Source of the DNA: Falsibacillus albus
GTDB taxonomy: Bacteria > Bacillota > Bacilli > Bacillales > DSM-25281
Reading direction: 5' to 3'
Assembly (NCBI RefSeq): GCF_003668575.1
Contig: NZ_RCVZ01000017.1
Coordinates: forward strand, 1-64,000
Length of the DNA stretch: 64,000 nucleotides
The notes under the pieces are model-generated. The model was not told the DNA's origin. It worked only from the letters and a program-made list of their open reading frames with translations, and did not search any database. This document shows, one piece after another, positions 8,675 through 16,311 of this stretch. The position numbers and the translations under genes were made by a program. The stretch's first letter is position 1. Every line of letters begins with the position of its first letter.

Positions 8675-9024
8675 AGTGGCACCATTGCGGAATTCAAGCA
8701 GCCGACCTGCGAAATGCCATATCCTTTTATGAACAACTTTTTGGATTTACAGTCGAAGCGCGGCTATCACTGGTGGATGAGGAAATTGCTTTTTTGAAAA
8801 GGGACGGCATAACGATTGAGCTTGTCCAAGGGGAAGTAGGTCCGGCTAAAGCGGGAAGCCTCCATATGGCATGGCAGGTGGATCATTTGGATAAATGGAT
8901 GAAGAGTCTGGGACAAATGAATGTACATCCTGCAGAAGGACCGTTCCATCTTGAAAATGGATGGAAGGTCGCCTTCTTTAAAGGATCGAATGACGAAGTG
9001 ATCGAACTGATGGAAATCGGCTGA
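8671..9024 (+). CDS. VOC (glyoxalase/bleomycin resistance) family protein
   Basis: 117 residues with the start HHCGIQAADLRNAISFYEQL and C-terminal DEVIELMEIG, typical of a single vicinal-oxygen-chelate domain. His near the N terminus and Glu near the C terminus are candidate metal ligands. VOC proteins include dioxygenases, isomerases and binding proteins. The start is a TTG at 8671, overlapping the upstream stop as TTGA, with GGGAGGTG 7 nt before it. The coupling implies co-translation with the SDR and QueA-like genes. Confidence 0.85.
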   Translation: MKWHHCGIQAADLRNAISFYEQLFGFTVEARLSLVDEEIAFLKRDGITIELVQGEVGPAKAGSLHMAWQVDHLDKWMKSLGQMNVHPAEGPFHLENGWKVAFFKGSNDEVIELMEIG

Positions 9025-9200
9025 AATATTACATTGTTCACATTCGGAATCCGAGCAGCCTGAAGTGGAAATCAACAAGGCAGAAAGTTTTTAGGCAAAG
9101 CAATAACAGACAAAAATTCAGAAAAGATTGACTTATCTTTTTATTCTTTGTACGCTGAAAAAGGAAATGGCAAACAAGGGATAAAGAGAGGGGAATGAAG

Positions 9201-9908
9201 ATGTACAACAAAAAGGATTCGTCTCTTTCAGATTATGAGAAATATATAAAAACGGAAGAGTTGTTAAGCCTGCAGAAAAACGAGGAAGAGCTTTGCTGCG
9301 AGGATGAATTGACGTTTCAAACAATCCATCAGATTGCAGAGCTGCATTTTAAATTGATTATCCAATATATCCATCGGACCGATGCCCACTTGAAAAATGG
9401 AGAAGTGACCATGGCCGCCGATCAGCTTCGCCGGATCAACCTTCATGTCAAGCAGCTTCCCGATGTGTTCAACATGGTAAAGGTCATCAGTCCTCGCGAC
9501 TATCATACAATCAGGCTGGCCCTTGGGAGAGGAAGCGGACAAGACTCACCTGGATTCAATCGCATTTTGGAATTGGGTCCGATTTTATGGAAGCCCTTTC
9601 AAGATATTTTGTCAAAGCGTTCGCTTTCGGTCCTTGAGCTGCATCAGCAATTTAACCAACAGCACGAACTGTTTGATTTGATGCAGGAACTCATTCAATT
9701 CGATGAAGGATTTCAATCGTTCAGGCATCACCATATTCAGATTGTCAAACGGATGATTGGCTTTGAGACGAAGAGCTTAAAAGGGATTCCTGCCAAAGCG
9801 CTGGAAAGAGGAGCGAAATTCGAGTTTTACCCAGAGCTGTGGAAGGCGATTTCCGAGTTGACGGATTTGACCGGATCCAGCTACAATCCCCAGCCGCTGC
9901 AGGATTGA
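9201..9908 (+). CDS. Tryptophan 2,3-dioxygenase-superfamily protein, divergent
   Basis: 235 residues from the ATG at 9201; an upstream in-frame ATG at 9195 is too close to GAGAGGGG. The TDO fold is recognisable from YEKYIKTEELLSLQ, EDELTFQTIHQIAELHFK (distal-pocket His about residue 43), and FRHHHIQIVKRMIG at about 173-186, where TDOs carry the axial heme His. Departures from catabolic KynA: the protein is about 40 residues shorter, GRGSGQDSPGF replaces the FR..L..SGFQS region, and the GTGGS substrate loop after the axial His is replaced by FETKSLKGIPA. It may oxidise an indole other than free tryptophan or a different substrate. kynU and kynB lie about 2 kb away on the other strand. Confidence 0.75.
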   Translation: MYNKKDSSLSDYEKYIKTEELLSLQKNEEELCCEDELTFQTIHQIAELHFKLIIQYIHRTDAHLKNGEVTMAADQLRRINLHVKQLPDVFNMVKVISPRDYHTIRLALGRGSGQDSPGFNRILELGPILWKPFQDILSKRSLSVLELHQQFNQQHELFDLMQELIQFDEGFQSFRHHHIQIVKRMIGFETKSLKGIPAKALERGAKFEFYPELWKAISELTDLTGSSYNPQPLQD

Positions 9909-9915
9909 TTTTAAA

Positions 9916-9972
9916 AAATCAGAATGGGCCGCCCCCTTGAGTGCCAGGCACTCAAGGGGGCGGCCCTGATTT
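9916..9972. terminator. Bidirectional terminator with embedded AGTGCCAGGCACT palindrome
   Basis: GGGCCGCCCCCTTGAGTGCC pairs with GGCACTCAAGGGGGCGGCCC, extended by AATCAG/CTGATT. On the minus strand a run of six T follows, which suits the ABC-F gene; it can also stop the TDO-like transcript. The loop is built on a short GTGCCAGGCAC palindrome that recurs elsewhere in the window. Confidence 0.88.
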
Positions 9973-9979
9973 GTTACGA

Positions 9980-11536
9980 TTAGAAAACTTTCGTTGTCCA
10001 GTTTTCGCAATTCCATACTTCCGTTGCCACGTCTTGATAAAATTCAGGCTCATGGCTGATGAGGAGGATGCTGCCTTTATATGCCTGCAAGGCGCGCTTC
10101 AGTTCTTCCTTTGCATCCACATCCAAGTGGTTCGTGGGCTCATCCAGGACGAGTAGGTTTGTTTCTTTGTTGATTAATTTACAAAGTCTGACCTTCGCCT
10201 TTTCTCCACCGCTCAGCACTTCCACCTTGCTTTCAATATGCTTGGTGGTCAGTCCGCATTTTGCAAGGGCTGCCCGCACTTCATATTGTGTAAAGGAAGG
10301 AAACTCGCTCCAAACCTCTTCGATGCAGGTGTTGTAATTGGAGCCTTTTACTTCCTGTTCGAAATAGCCTGTAAAAAGATTATCCCCAAGTTCAACGGAA
10401 CCGCTCATTGGTTTGATTTCACCAAGGATGCTCTTTAATAGCGTGGTCTTCCCGATTCCGTTGGCACCGACAAGCGCAAGCTTCTGGCCCCGCTCCATCC
10501 GAAGGTTCAACGGCTTCGATAATGGTTCATTATAGCCGATCACCAAATCCTTCGTTTCGAAGATAAGCTTGGATGACGTGCGTGCGTGCTTGAAGCGGAA
10601 TTCCGGCTTCGGCTTCTCGGCAGCCAGCTCGATCATATCCATCTTATCAAGCTTCTTCTGGCGTGACATTGCCATATTCCTGGTGGACACACGTGCTTTG
10701 TTGCGTGCGACGAAATCCTTCAGGTCGGCAATTTCCTGCTGCTGCTTTTTATAGGCCGATTCAAGCTGCTGCTTTTTGATTTCATAAACCTTCATGAAAT
10801 CATCATAATCTCCGACATAGCGGTTCAATTCTTGATTTTCCATATGGTAGATCAAGTTGATGACACTATTCAAGAATGGGATATCATGCGAAATCAAGAT
10901 GAAGGCATTCTCGTATTCCTGCAGATAGCGCTTCAGCCATTCGATATGCTGTTCGTCCAAGTAGTTTGTCGGTTCATCCAGCAGGAGGATTTCGGGCTTC
11001 TCCAAAAGGAGCTTTGCCAGCAATACTTTTGTCCGCTGACCGCCGCTCAAGTCTTGGACGTCACGATCGAGGCCGATTTCATCCAATCCAAGCCCGCGCG
11101 CGATTTCTTCAACTTTTGCATCGATGATATAAAAGTCATTATTGGTTAAAATATCCTGAAGCGTGCCGGACTCTTCCATGAGTGCTTCCAATTCCTCCGG
11201 GGAAGCATCCCCCATCTTGCCAAAAATATCGTTCATTTCCTGCTCAAGGTCGAACAAATATTGAAATGCCCCTTTCAGCACATCGCGAATCGACAATCCC
11301 CTTTCAAGGACAGTGTGCTGATCCAAATATCCGACCCGGACTTTTTTTGACCATTCCACTTTCCCTTCATCCGGTTCAAGCTGGCCTGTGATAATGTTCA
11401 TGAACGTCGATTTTCCTTCACCATTGGCTCCGATCAGGCCAATATGCTCCCCTTTTAATAGACGAAAGGAGACGTCATTAAAAATGGCACGGTCGCCAAA
11501 ACCGTGGCTTAAATTTTTCACTGTTAAAATACTCAT
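9980..11536 (-). CDS. yfmM: ABC-F ATPase (YfmM-like)
   Basis: 518 residues with two ABC cassettes and no membrane segments. Cassette 1: Walker A GANGEGKST, signature LSGGQRTKV, Walker B LLLDEPTNYLDE. Linker about residues 240-310 is charged and helical, as in the P-site tRNA interaction motif. Cassette 2: GANGIGKTT, LSGGEKAKV, LVLDEPTNHLD. ABC-F proteins bind the ribosome and relieve stalled or drug-bound states. Length and N terminus fit the YfmM group of B. subtilis. It carries no C-terminal coiled coil, unlike the second ABC-F at 46-48 kb. No antibiotic specificity should be inferred. Confidence 0.88.
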   Translation of the reverse strand: MSILTVKNLSHGFGDRAIFNDVSFRLLKGEHIGLIGANGEGKSTFMNIITGQLEPDEGKVEWSKKVRVGYLDQHTVLERGLSIRDVLKGAFQYLFDLEQEMNDIFGKMGDASPEELEALMEESGTLQDILTNNDFYIIDAKVEEIARGLGLDEIGLDRDVQDLSGGQRTKVLLAKLLLEKPEILLLDEPTNYLDEQHIEWLKRYLQEYENAFILISHDIPFLNSVINLIYHMENQELNRYVGDYDDFMKVYEIKKQQLESAYKKQQQEIADLKDFVARNKARVSTRNMAMSRQKKLDKMDMIELAAEKPKPEFRFKHARTSSKLIFETKDLVIGYNEPLSKPLNLRMERGQKLALVGANGIGKTTLLKSILGEIKPMSGSVELGDNLFTGYFEQEVKGSNYNTCIEEVWSEFPSFTQYEVRAALAKCGLTTKHIESKVEVLSGGEKAKVRLCKLINKETNLLVLDEPTNHLDVDAKEELKRALQAYKGSILLISHEPEFYQDVATEVWNCENWTTKVF

Positions 11537-11667
11537 TGCTTTGCACCTTTTTCTATGATTTTTGGCATGAAGCCAATAGGATTTTTGGTTGATGAAGCCA
11601 TGCTTGGCTCCGCTTTTCTATCCTGATTATATCTGACTTCTTGTTGTGTGGAAAGGTGATTGTAGGG

Positions 11668-12288
11668 TTATTTTTCAATGAGTACGGCCCTGACAGGACA
11701 GCCATCGCCTTCGACCAACGACAGCGGCAGGGCGATCAATTGATAGGTTCCAATATTTACATGATCAAGGACGATGCCCTCAAGGATCTGGATGTTGTGA
11801 TACTGCAGTGCATGGTGTGCAGGCAATTCTTTGCTGTCCAACGGATCGACGGAAGGAACCTCTACGCCGATCAAGTCGATCCCGCTTGAAACAAGATATG
11901 GTGCGATGTCTTCCCGCAGATGGGGAATTTCAGGAGGGAATGCACGGCGATCGGTCCAGGCACCTGTTTTGAGAAGAAGCTTAGTGGCACCTGATAAATC
12001 CAGATGTTCCAGGTCGGAGCGGCCAATGCTGCCCAATCCTGATACATCCACTACGAGCGCAGTCCCGATGAAACGCTCAAGCGGCAGGTCTGCAACCCGT
12101 TTTCCGTCCTCTTCAAAGTGGAAGGGGGCATCGATGTGCGTTCCGGTATGTGTGCTCATCCGGACCTGTCCCACATTCACAGACCCCGAATCTTCCATTT
12201 TCCAGCCCAATTGAAACTGAAAAGGGGTGTCGCCTGGCCAAACGGGTATCTCATTATGAAGCTTTTGGGATATATCAATGATTTTCAT
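11668..12288 (-). CDS. kynB: Kynurenine formamidase
   Basis: 206 residues of the metal-dependent cyclase/KynB family. The signature HTGTHIDAPFHF (about 47-58) supplies metal-binding His and Asp residues, and the start MKIIDISQKLHNEIPVWPGD is characteristic. It hydrolyses N-formylkynurenine to kynurenine and formate. It follows kynU by 24 bp, so the two form an operon leading to anthranilate. Start at ATG 12288 preceded by GGAAGG. Confidence 0.92.
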   Translation of the reverse strand: MKIIDISQKLHNEIPVWPGDTPFQFQLGWKMEDSGSVNVGQVRMSTHTGTHIDAPFHFEEDGKRVADLPLERFIGTALVVDVSGLGSIGRSDLEHLDLSGATKLLLKTGAWTDRRAFPPEIPHLREDIAPYLVSSGIDLIGVEVPSVDPLDSKELPAHHALQYHNIQILEGIVLDHVNIGTYQLIALPLSLVEGDGCPVRAVLIEK

Positions 12289-12312
12289 CTTATTCTTCCT
12301 TCCATTGTGTCA

Positions 12313-13599
12313 TTAGGCAACGACATCTCGTTTGTTTTCATATTTTAAATACACTTCCTGCTCCATGATTTCTTTCAGGATTTGAACCGTTCTCCATATA
12401 TCCTGATAAGAAGAATAAAAGGCGATCGGAGCAAGGCGGATCATATTAGGCGCCCGGAAGTCGGGTATCACGTGACGGTCTTTCAGCGCTTTGCAAATTC
12501 TTGCGGCTTCCTTGTGTTGAAGGCAGATGTGGCCGCCCCTTTTGGAATCGTTTGAAGGATTGACCATCTCAAAGTCATGTCCATTCAGTTCGTATTTAAT
12601 CAATTCCATCATAAATCTTGTCTGTTTCAATGATTTTTGGCGTAGATTCTCGATGCCCGCTTCTTCGAATAATTCAAGCGAACCAAGCAGCGGGGCACAG
12701 CTTAATACATGAGGAGTGCCGATTTGAAAGGCCCCTGCATCATGGGAATGGTCAAGTGTATGCTCCATGTCGAATTGCTTGTCCTTTTTCGAGCTGAACC
12801 ACCCTGCAAGACCGGGAGCTTTTCCTAGGTGTGACTCATGGACATAGAGCCCGCCGACTCCGCCAGGGCCGCTGTTCAAATATTTATAATTGCACCAAAC
12901 GGCGAAGTCGACGTTCCATTCGTGGAGGGAGTGCGGAATCGCCCCGATGGAGTGGGCAAGGTCGAATCCGATGAAGATCCCCCGTTTATGAGCTTCTTTT
13001 GTCAGAAGCTTCATATCAAGCAGCTGTCCGCTTCGATACATAACAGAAGGAAGGAGAATCAAGGAAATATCGTCTGTCATGGCGCCGATGATGTCCTGTT
13101 CATCAATTGTCAATCCATCCCTGCTTTGCACCTGGATGAGATGCTCTTCAGGTGAAAGCCCTTTTAGAGTCAGCTGGCTTTTCAAGGCGTATATATCAGA
13201 AGGGAATGTCAATTCATCGGCCAAAATTTTGTTTCTTGATTTCGAAGGCTTAAAAAAGGTGGATACCATCTGGTGAATGTTCGTTGTGATGGAACCGGTT
13301 ACAATCACTTCCTCTTTTTTTGCTCCGATGAGCGGTGCTGACTTTTCCCCGAGGGATTCGGATAAATAAAACCACGGATGTTCTCCTTGGGTCCAGCCGT
13401 CAATCCCATAATCGCGCCAAGTATCCATGGCCTTCATCAAGGAAGTCTCTGCCCTCTTGGAGAGCAGGCCGAGCGAATTTCCATCCATATAATATTGGCC
13501 GCTTTTTACATAAAACTCTTGTTTGAATTTTTTTAAAGGATCAGAGGAATCGAGTTCTTTCGCATACTCCTCGGATAAACGATAATTTTCACTTTTCAT
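12313..13599 (-). CDS. kynU: Kynureninase
   Basis: 428 residues, fold-type I PLP enzyme. [16 protein letters not shown] near the N terminus, the central [20 protein letters not shown], and [20 protein letters not shown] with the PLP-binding Lys are diagnostic. It cleaves L-kynurenine to anthranilate and alanine. AAAGGAGAT precedes the ATG at 13599. The gene is first in a kynU-kynB operon and divergent from the Gfo/Idh/MocA gene across an AT-rich 90-bp spacer. A canonical kynA is not seen next to it; the nearest TDO homologue is the divergent protein at 9.2 kb. Confidence 0.95.
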   Translation of the reverse strand: MKSENYRLSEEYAKELDSSDPLKKFKQEFYVKSGQYYMDGNSLGLLSKRAETSLMKAMDTWRDYGIDGWTQGEHPWFYLSESLGEKSAPLIGAKKEEVIVTGSITTNIHQMVSTFFKPSKSRNKILADELTFPSDIYALKSQLTLKGLSPEEHLIQVQSRDGLTIDEQDIIGAMTDDISLILLPSVMYRSGQLLDMKLLTKEAHKRGIFIGFDLAHSIGAIPHSLHEWNVDFAVWCNYKYLNSGPGGVGGLYVHESHLGKAPGLAGWFSSKKDKQFDMEHTLDHSHDAGAFQIGTPHVLSCAPLLGSLELFEEAGIENLRQKSLKQTRFMMELIKYELNGHDFEMVNPSNDSKRGGHICLQHKEAARICKALKDRHVIPDFRAPNMIRLAPIAFYSSYQDIWRTVQILKEIMEQEVYLKYENKRDVVA

Positions 13600-13688
13600 C
13601 TTTCAATCTCCTTTGAAAATAGTTGCTTAATTACAACAATAAACTATATTATTTGAATAGTAAAACTATTGCGAAGCAGGTGTGATGA

Positions 13689-14684
13689 ATGGAGAAAAAT
13701 TCAAAAATCAGAGCGGGAATGATCGGGTTGGGTGCGATTGGCGTAAGGATGCTGGAAAAGTTCAGCAGCCATGAGAATATCGAGCTCACCGCAGTTTGTG
13801 AACCGAATCAAGAAAAGGTCGATGCATGTCGGAACAAATTGCCGAACGCTTCTTTTTATACAGATTACAGGGACATGCTGAAAGATGAACTCGACTTGGT
13901 TTATATCGGCGCGCCGCCGAAATTCCATCATGATATGGCGGTGGAGGCACTGAAGCGGGGCATGCATGTGATTTGCGAGAAGCCGTTGGCCAATTCATTA
14001 ATGGAAGCGGAAGGCATGGCTTTAGCCTCTGATGGGGCAGGGGTGACTGCAGCGATGAACTTTCCACTCATGTACAACAAGGCTGTCAGCGTTTTGGAGG
14101 AAAAGCTGGCGAAGAATGAAATCGGTGCTGTCAAAAGAGCGGAGGTCAAGATCCATCATGCTGTATGGCCGCGCCCGTGGCAGCAAAATGCCTGGATCGG
14201 TGGAAGGGAGCAGGGAGGATTCATCCGTGAAATCACTCCGCATTATATCCAGCTCATCCACCATTTATTTGGCTCAATAAAGGATGTCCAATCTTTTGTT
14301 GAGTACCCGGAAGATGAATCACTTTGTGAAACAGGCATCATTGCCCAAATGAAGCTCGAAGACGGAACTTCCATCCTGGTCGATGGCCTGAGTGGAATCG
14401 GGGAGGATGATCATGTCCGATTCAAATTATATGGAGAGCACGGAACGCTTTCGCTAGTCAATTGGAGCAGGCTTGAACAGGGAACCATCAACCAGGAGAC
14501 GGAAGAAGTGCTGCTTGATGATTCTTCGATTCCAACTAGAGAGCTGCTCTCAGAGGTGGCAGCAGCCATTCAGGGCAAGAAAAGCCGCATCGTGGATTTC
14601 AAAGCGGGCCTTGAAGTCCAAACCATCCTCGAACAGCTGCTTCAGCCCGCCGCACAGGTGCCAGGCACCAAGGTGCAGAGCTGA
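13689..14684 (+). CDS. Gfo/Idh/MocA-family oxidoreductase
   Basis: 331 residues. An N-terminal Rossmann domain (GMIGLGAIGVRML) is followed by CEKPLA, the conserved EKP motif at about residue 98, and a C-terminal alpha/beta domain with GGFIREITPHYIQLIHHLFG, where His of the conserved DxxxH-like helix sits. Members oxidise or reduce sugars, inositols or biliverdin-like substrates with NAD(P); substrate unknown. The last dozen residues (PAAQVPGTKVQS) are encoded by GGTGCCAGGCACC-type repeat sequence, so the C terminus appears to have been rewritten by a short intergenic element. Confidence 0.85.
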   Translation: MEKNSKIRAGMIGLGAIGVRMLEKFSSHENIELTAVCEPNQEKVDACRNKLPNASFYTDYRDMLKDELDLVYIGAPPKFHHDMAVEALKRGMHVICEKPLANSLMEAEGMALASDGAGVTAAMNFPLMYNKAVSVLEEKLAKNEIGAVKRAEVKIHHAVWPRPWQQNAWIGGREQGGFIREITPHYIQLIHHLFGSIKDVQSFVEYPEDESLCETGIIAQMKLEDGTSILVDGLSGIGEDDHVRFKLYGEHGTLSLVNWSRLEQGTINQETEEVLLDDSSIPTRELLSEVAAAIQGKKSRIVDFKAGLEVQTILEQLLQPAAQVPGTKVQS

Positions 14685-14706
14685 GAGTTGAAGGAGGTGC
14701 AGAGGG

Positions 14707-15174
14707 ATGAAGACGAATGCTGTAAGGATTTTGGACGCTAAAAAAGTAGATTATGAATTGATCACTTATGAGATCGGCGACGGCAAAATCGATGGAATAT
14801 CCGTTGCTGAGAAGATCGGCCGGTCACCGGAATCGGTGTACAAAACACTCGTCACGGCAGGGGCAAGCAGACAGAACTATGTTTTTCTCGTCCCGGTGCA
14901 TGAGGAGCTGGATCCGAAAAAAGCCGCCAAAGCGGTCGGAGAAAAAAAGGTCGAGTTGATCCCTGTAAAAGAGATCCAGAAGTTGACGGGGTATGTAAAA
15001 GGCGGATGCTCCCCAGTCGGGATGAAAAAGGCCTTTCCTACGTTTTTAGATTCTGGTGTAAAAGGGTTGCAAAAGGTGGTCGTCAGCGCCGGGAAAATCG
15101 GACTGCAAATGGAGCTGAACCCGGAAGATTTAATGGAGGCAATCGGAGCAAAGGTTGAGGATTTAAAAAAGTAG
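14707..15174 (+). CDS. ybaK: Cys-tRNA(Pro) deacylase, YbaK/EbsC family
   Basis: 155 residues of the bacterial prolyl-tRNA synthetase editing-domain family. MKTNAVRILDAKKVDYELI, the Lys in VYKTLV at about residue 46, and GGCSPVGMKKAFPTF are characteristic. YbaK hydrolyses Cys mischarged on tRNA(Pro) in trans. It begins 22 bp after the oxidoreductase stop with GAAGGAGGTG before the ATG, so co-transcription is likely but a shared function is not. Confidence 0.9.
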   Translation: MKTNAVRILDAKKVDYELITYEIGDGKIDGISVAEKIGRSPESVYKTLVTAGASRQNYVFLVPVHEELDPKKAAKAVGEKKVELIPVKEIQKLTGYVKGGCSPVGMKKAFPTFLDSGVKGLQKVVVSAGKIGLQMELNPEDLMEAIGAKVEDLKK

Positions 15175-15200
15175 ATTGAAATTTTTGGCGGGAGATATTC

Positions 15201-16187
15201 ATGAAGTCATTATATTACGCAAACATTGTGGAGGAAGCATGTGCTCGATTTCACGCTTCTTTTTCTTCTTACAAAAAATTATCGAGTGGATATCAGAATG
15301 AAGTGTTTGAATATGAAGCAGAAGGGAGTCAGTTCATTTTACGTTTTTCCGCCCCACAAAGACGCAAGATGGAAATGCTGGAATCAGAATTGAGGTTTAT
15401 TCGGTTTTTAAAAGAAAACGGCGTCGGTGTGTCGGTGCCCATACGATCGAAAGACGATGCCTTCATTGAAAAGATAAATGTCGATGGAATCGATCGGTAT
15501 GCTTCCGTATTTCAGAAAGCCCCTGGGTATCCCATCGAAGTCAATGACCCGAAAGAATGGAATGATGTGTTTTTTGAAAAATGGGGTGCCTTGTTGGGGA
15601 AAATGCATAAATTGTCGAAAACATATAATATAGAAGAAACTCGACAAAAGTGGAGAAGCCAACAAGGGGATATCCTGAATATCGGCCAGTATCTCCCGGC
15701 AGATCTCCAAGATAAATACAAAAATATCATGGCAGCCATTCAACAACTTCCTATCAATGAAAATTTGTATGGGCTAATTCATAATGACTTTCACCAAGGG
15801 AATATGTTTGTCGATAAGGGTCGAATAACATTATTCGACTTTGACGACTGTGCCTACAATTGGTTTGCCAATGATATGGCTGTGGCGTTTTACCACGCCT
15901 ATTGGCAATCCACTTCCTTTCACCCGGAACACACGGATTTTAAAAGGAAGTTCTTCGTATCGTTTTTGAAAGGGTATGAGCGTTTCGAAAAAGTGGACAT
16001 TGAACTGCTGAATCAAGTCCCGGTTTTTCTAAAATTGAGGGAAGTCTTCCTTTATGCGCTGTTTTCCAAGCATTGGAACTGCAAAGAACTTCAAGGATGG
16101 CAAAAAGAAACGATGATTCAATTACGGCATTCGATTAAGAACGACATTCCGTATGCTGGTATAACAAATTTTTTGGAATTACGCTAA
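15201..16187 (+). CDS. Aminoglycoside-phosphotransferase-fold kinase
   Basis: 328 residues. The phosphotransferase core is IHNDFHQGNMF (HxDxxxxN catalytic loop, about 195-205) followed by LFDFDDC (metal-binding DFD/DxD). It resembles the homoserine-kinase-like/YerI group of APH-fold proteins of Bacillus. Such enzymes phosphorylate small hydroxylated metabolites, and drug resistance should not be inferred. It begins 26 bp after ybaK with GGGAG before the ATG. Confidence 0.8.
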   Translation: MKSLYYANIVEEACARFHASFSSYKKLSSGYQNEVFEYEAEGSQFILRFSAPQRRKMEMLESELRFIRFLKENGVGVSVPIRSKDDAFIEKINVDGIDRYASVFQKAPGYPIEVNDPKEWNDVFFEKWGALLGKMHKLSKTYNIEETRQKWRSQQGDILNIGQYLPADLQDKYKNIMAAIQQLPINENLYGLIHNDFHQGNMFVDKGRITLFDFDDCAYNWFANDMAVAFYHAYWQSTSFHPEHTDFKRKFFVSFLKGYERFEKVDIELLNQVPVFLKLREVFLYALFSKHWNCKELQGWQKETMIQLRHSIKNDIPYAGITNFLELR

Positions 16188-16311
16188 AAATGCCTGAAAT
16201 TAACGAAATTAAATAGGTCTTTATTTCGGAAAATTATGACAAATGTAGCATATTTGTTCAAAATCCCCTTTGATATATTGAAATTGAATGATATATCTGA
16301 GGGGGAGATGC

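Noticed and set aside
9980-11536. Antibiotic-resistance ABC-F
   Set aside because: The sequence fits housekeeping YfmM-type ABC-F proteins; nothing in it indicates a drug-specific linker.
15201-16187. Aminoglycoside resistance kinase
   Set aside because: Only the generic APH fold motifs are present; the closest group in bacilli is homoserine-kinase-like, with no resistance known.
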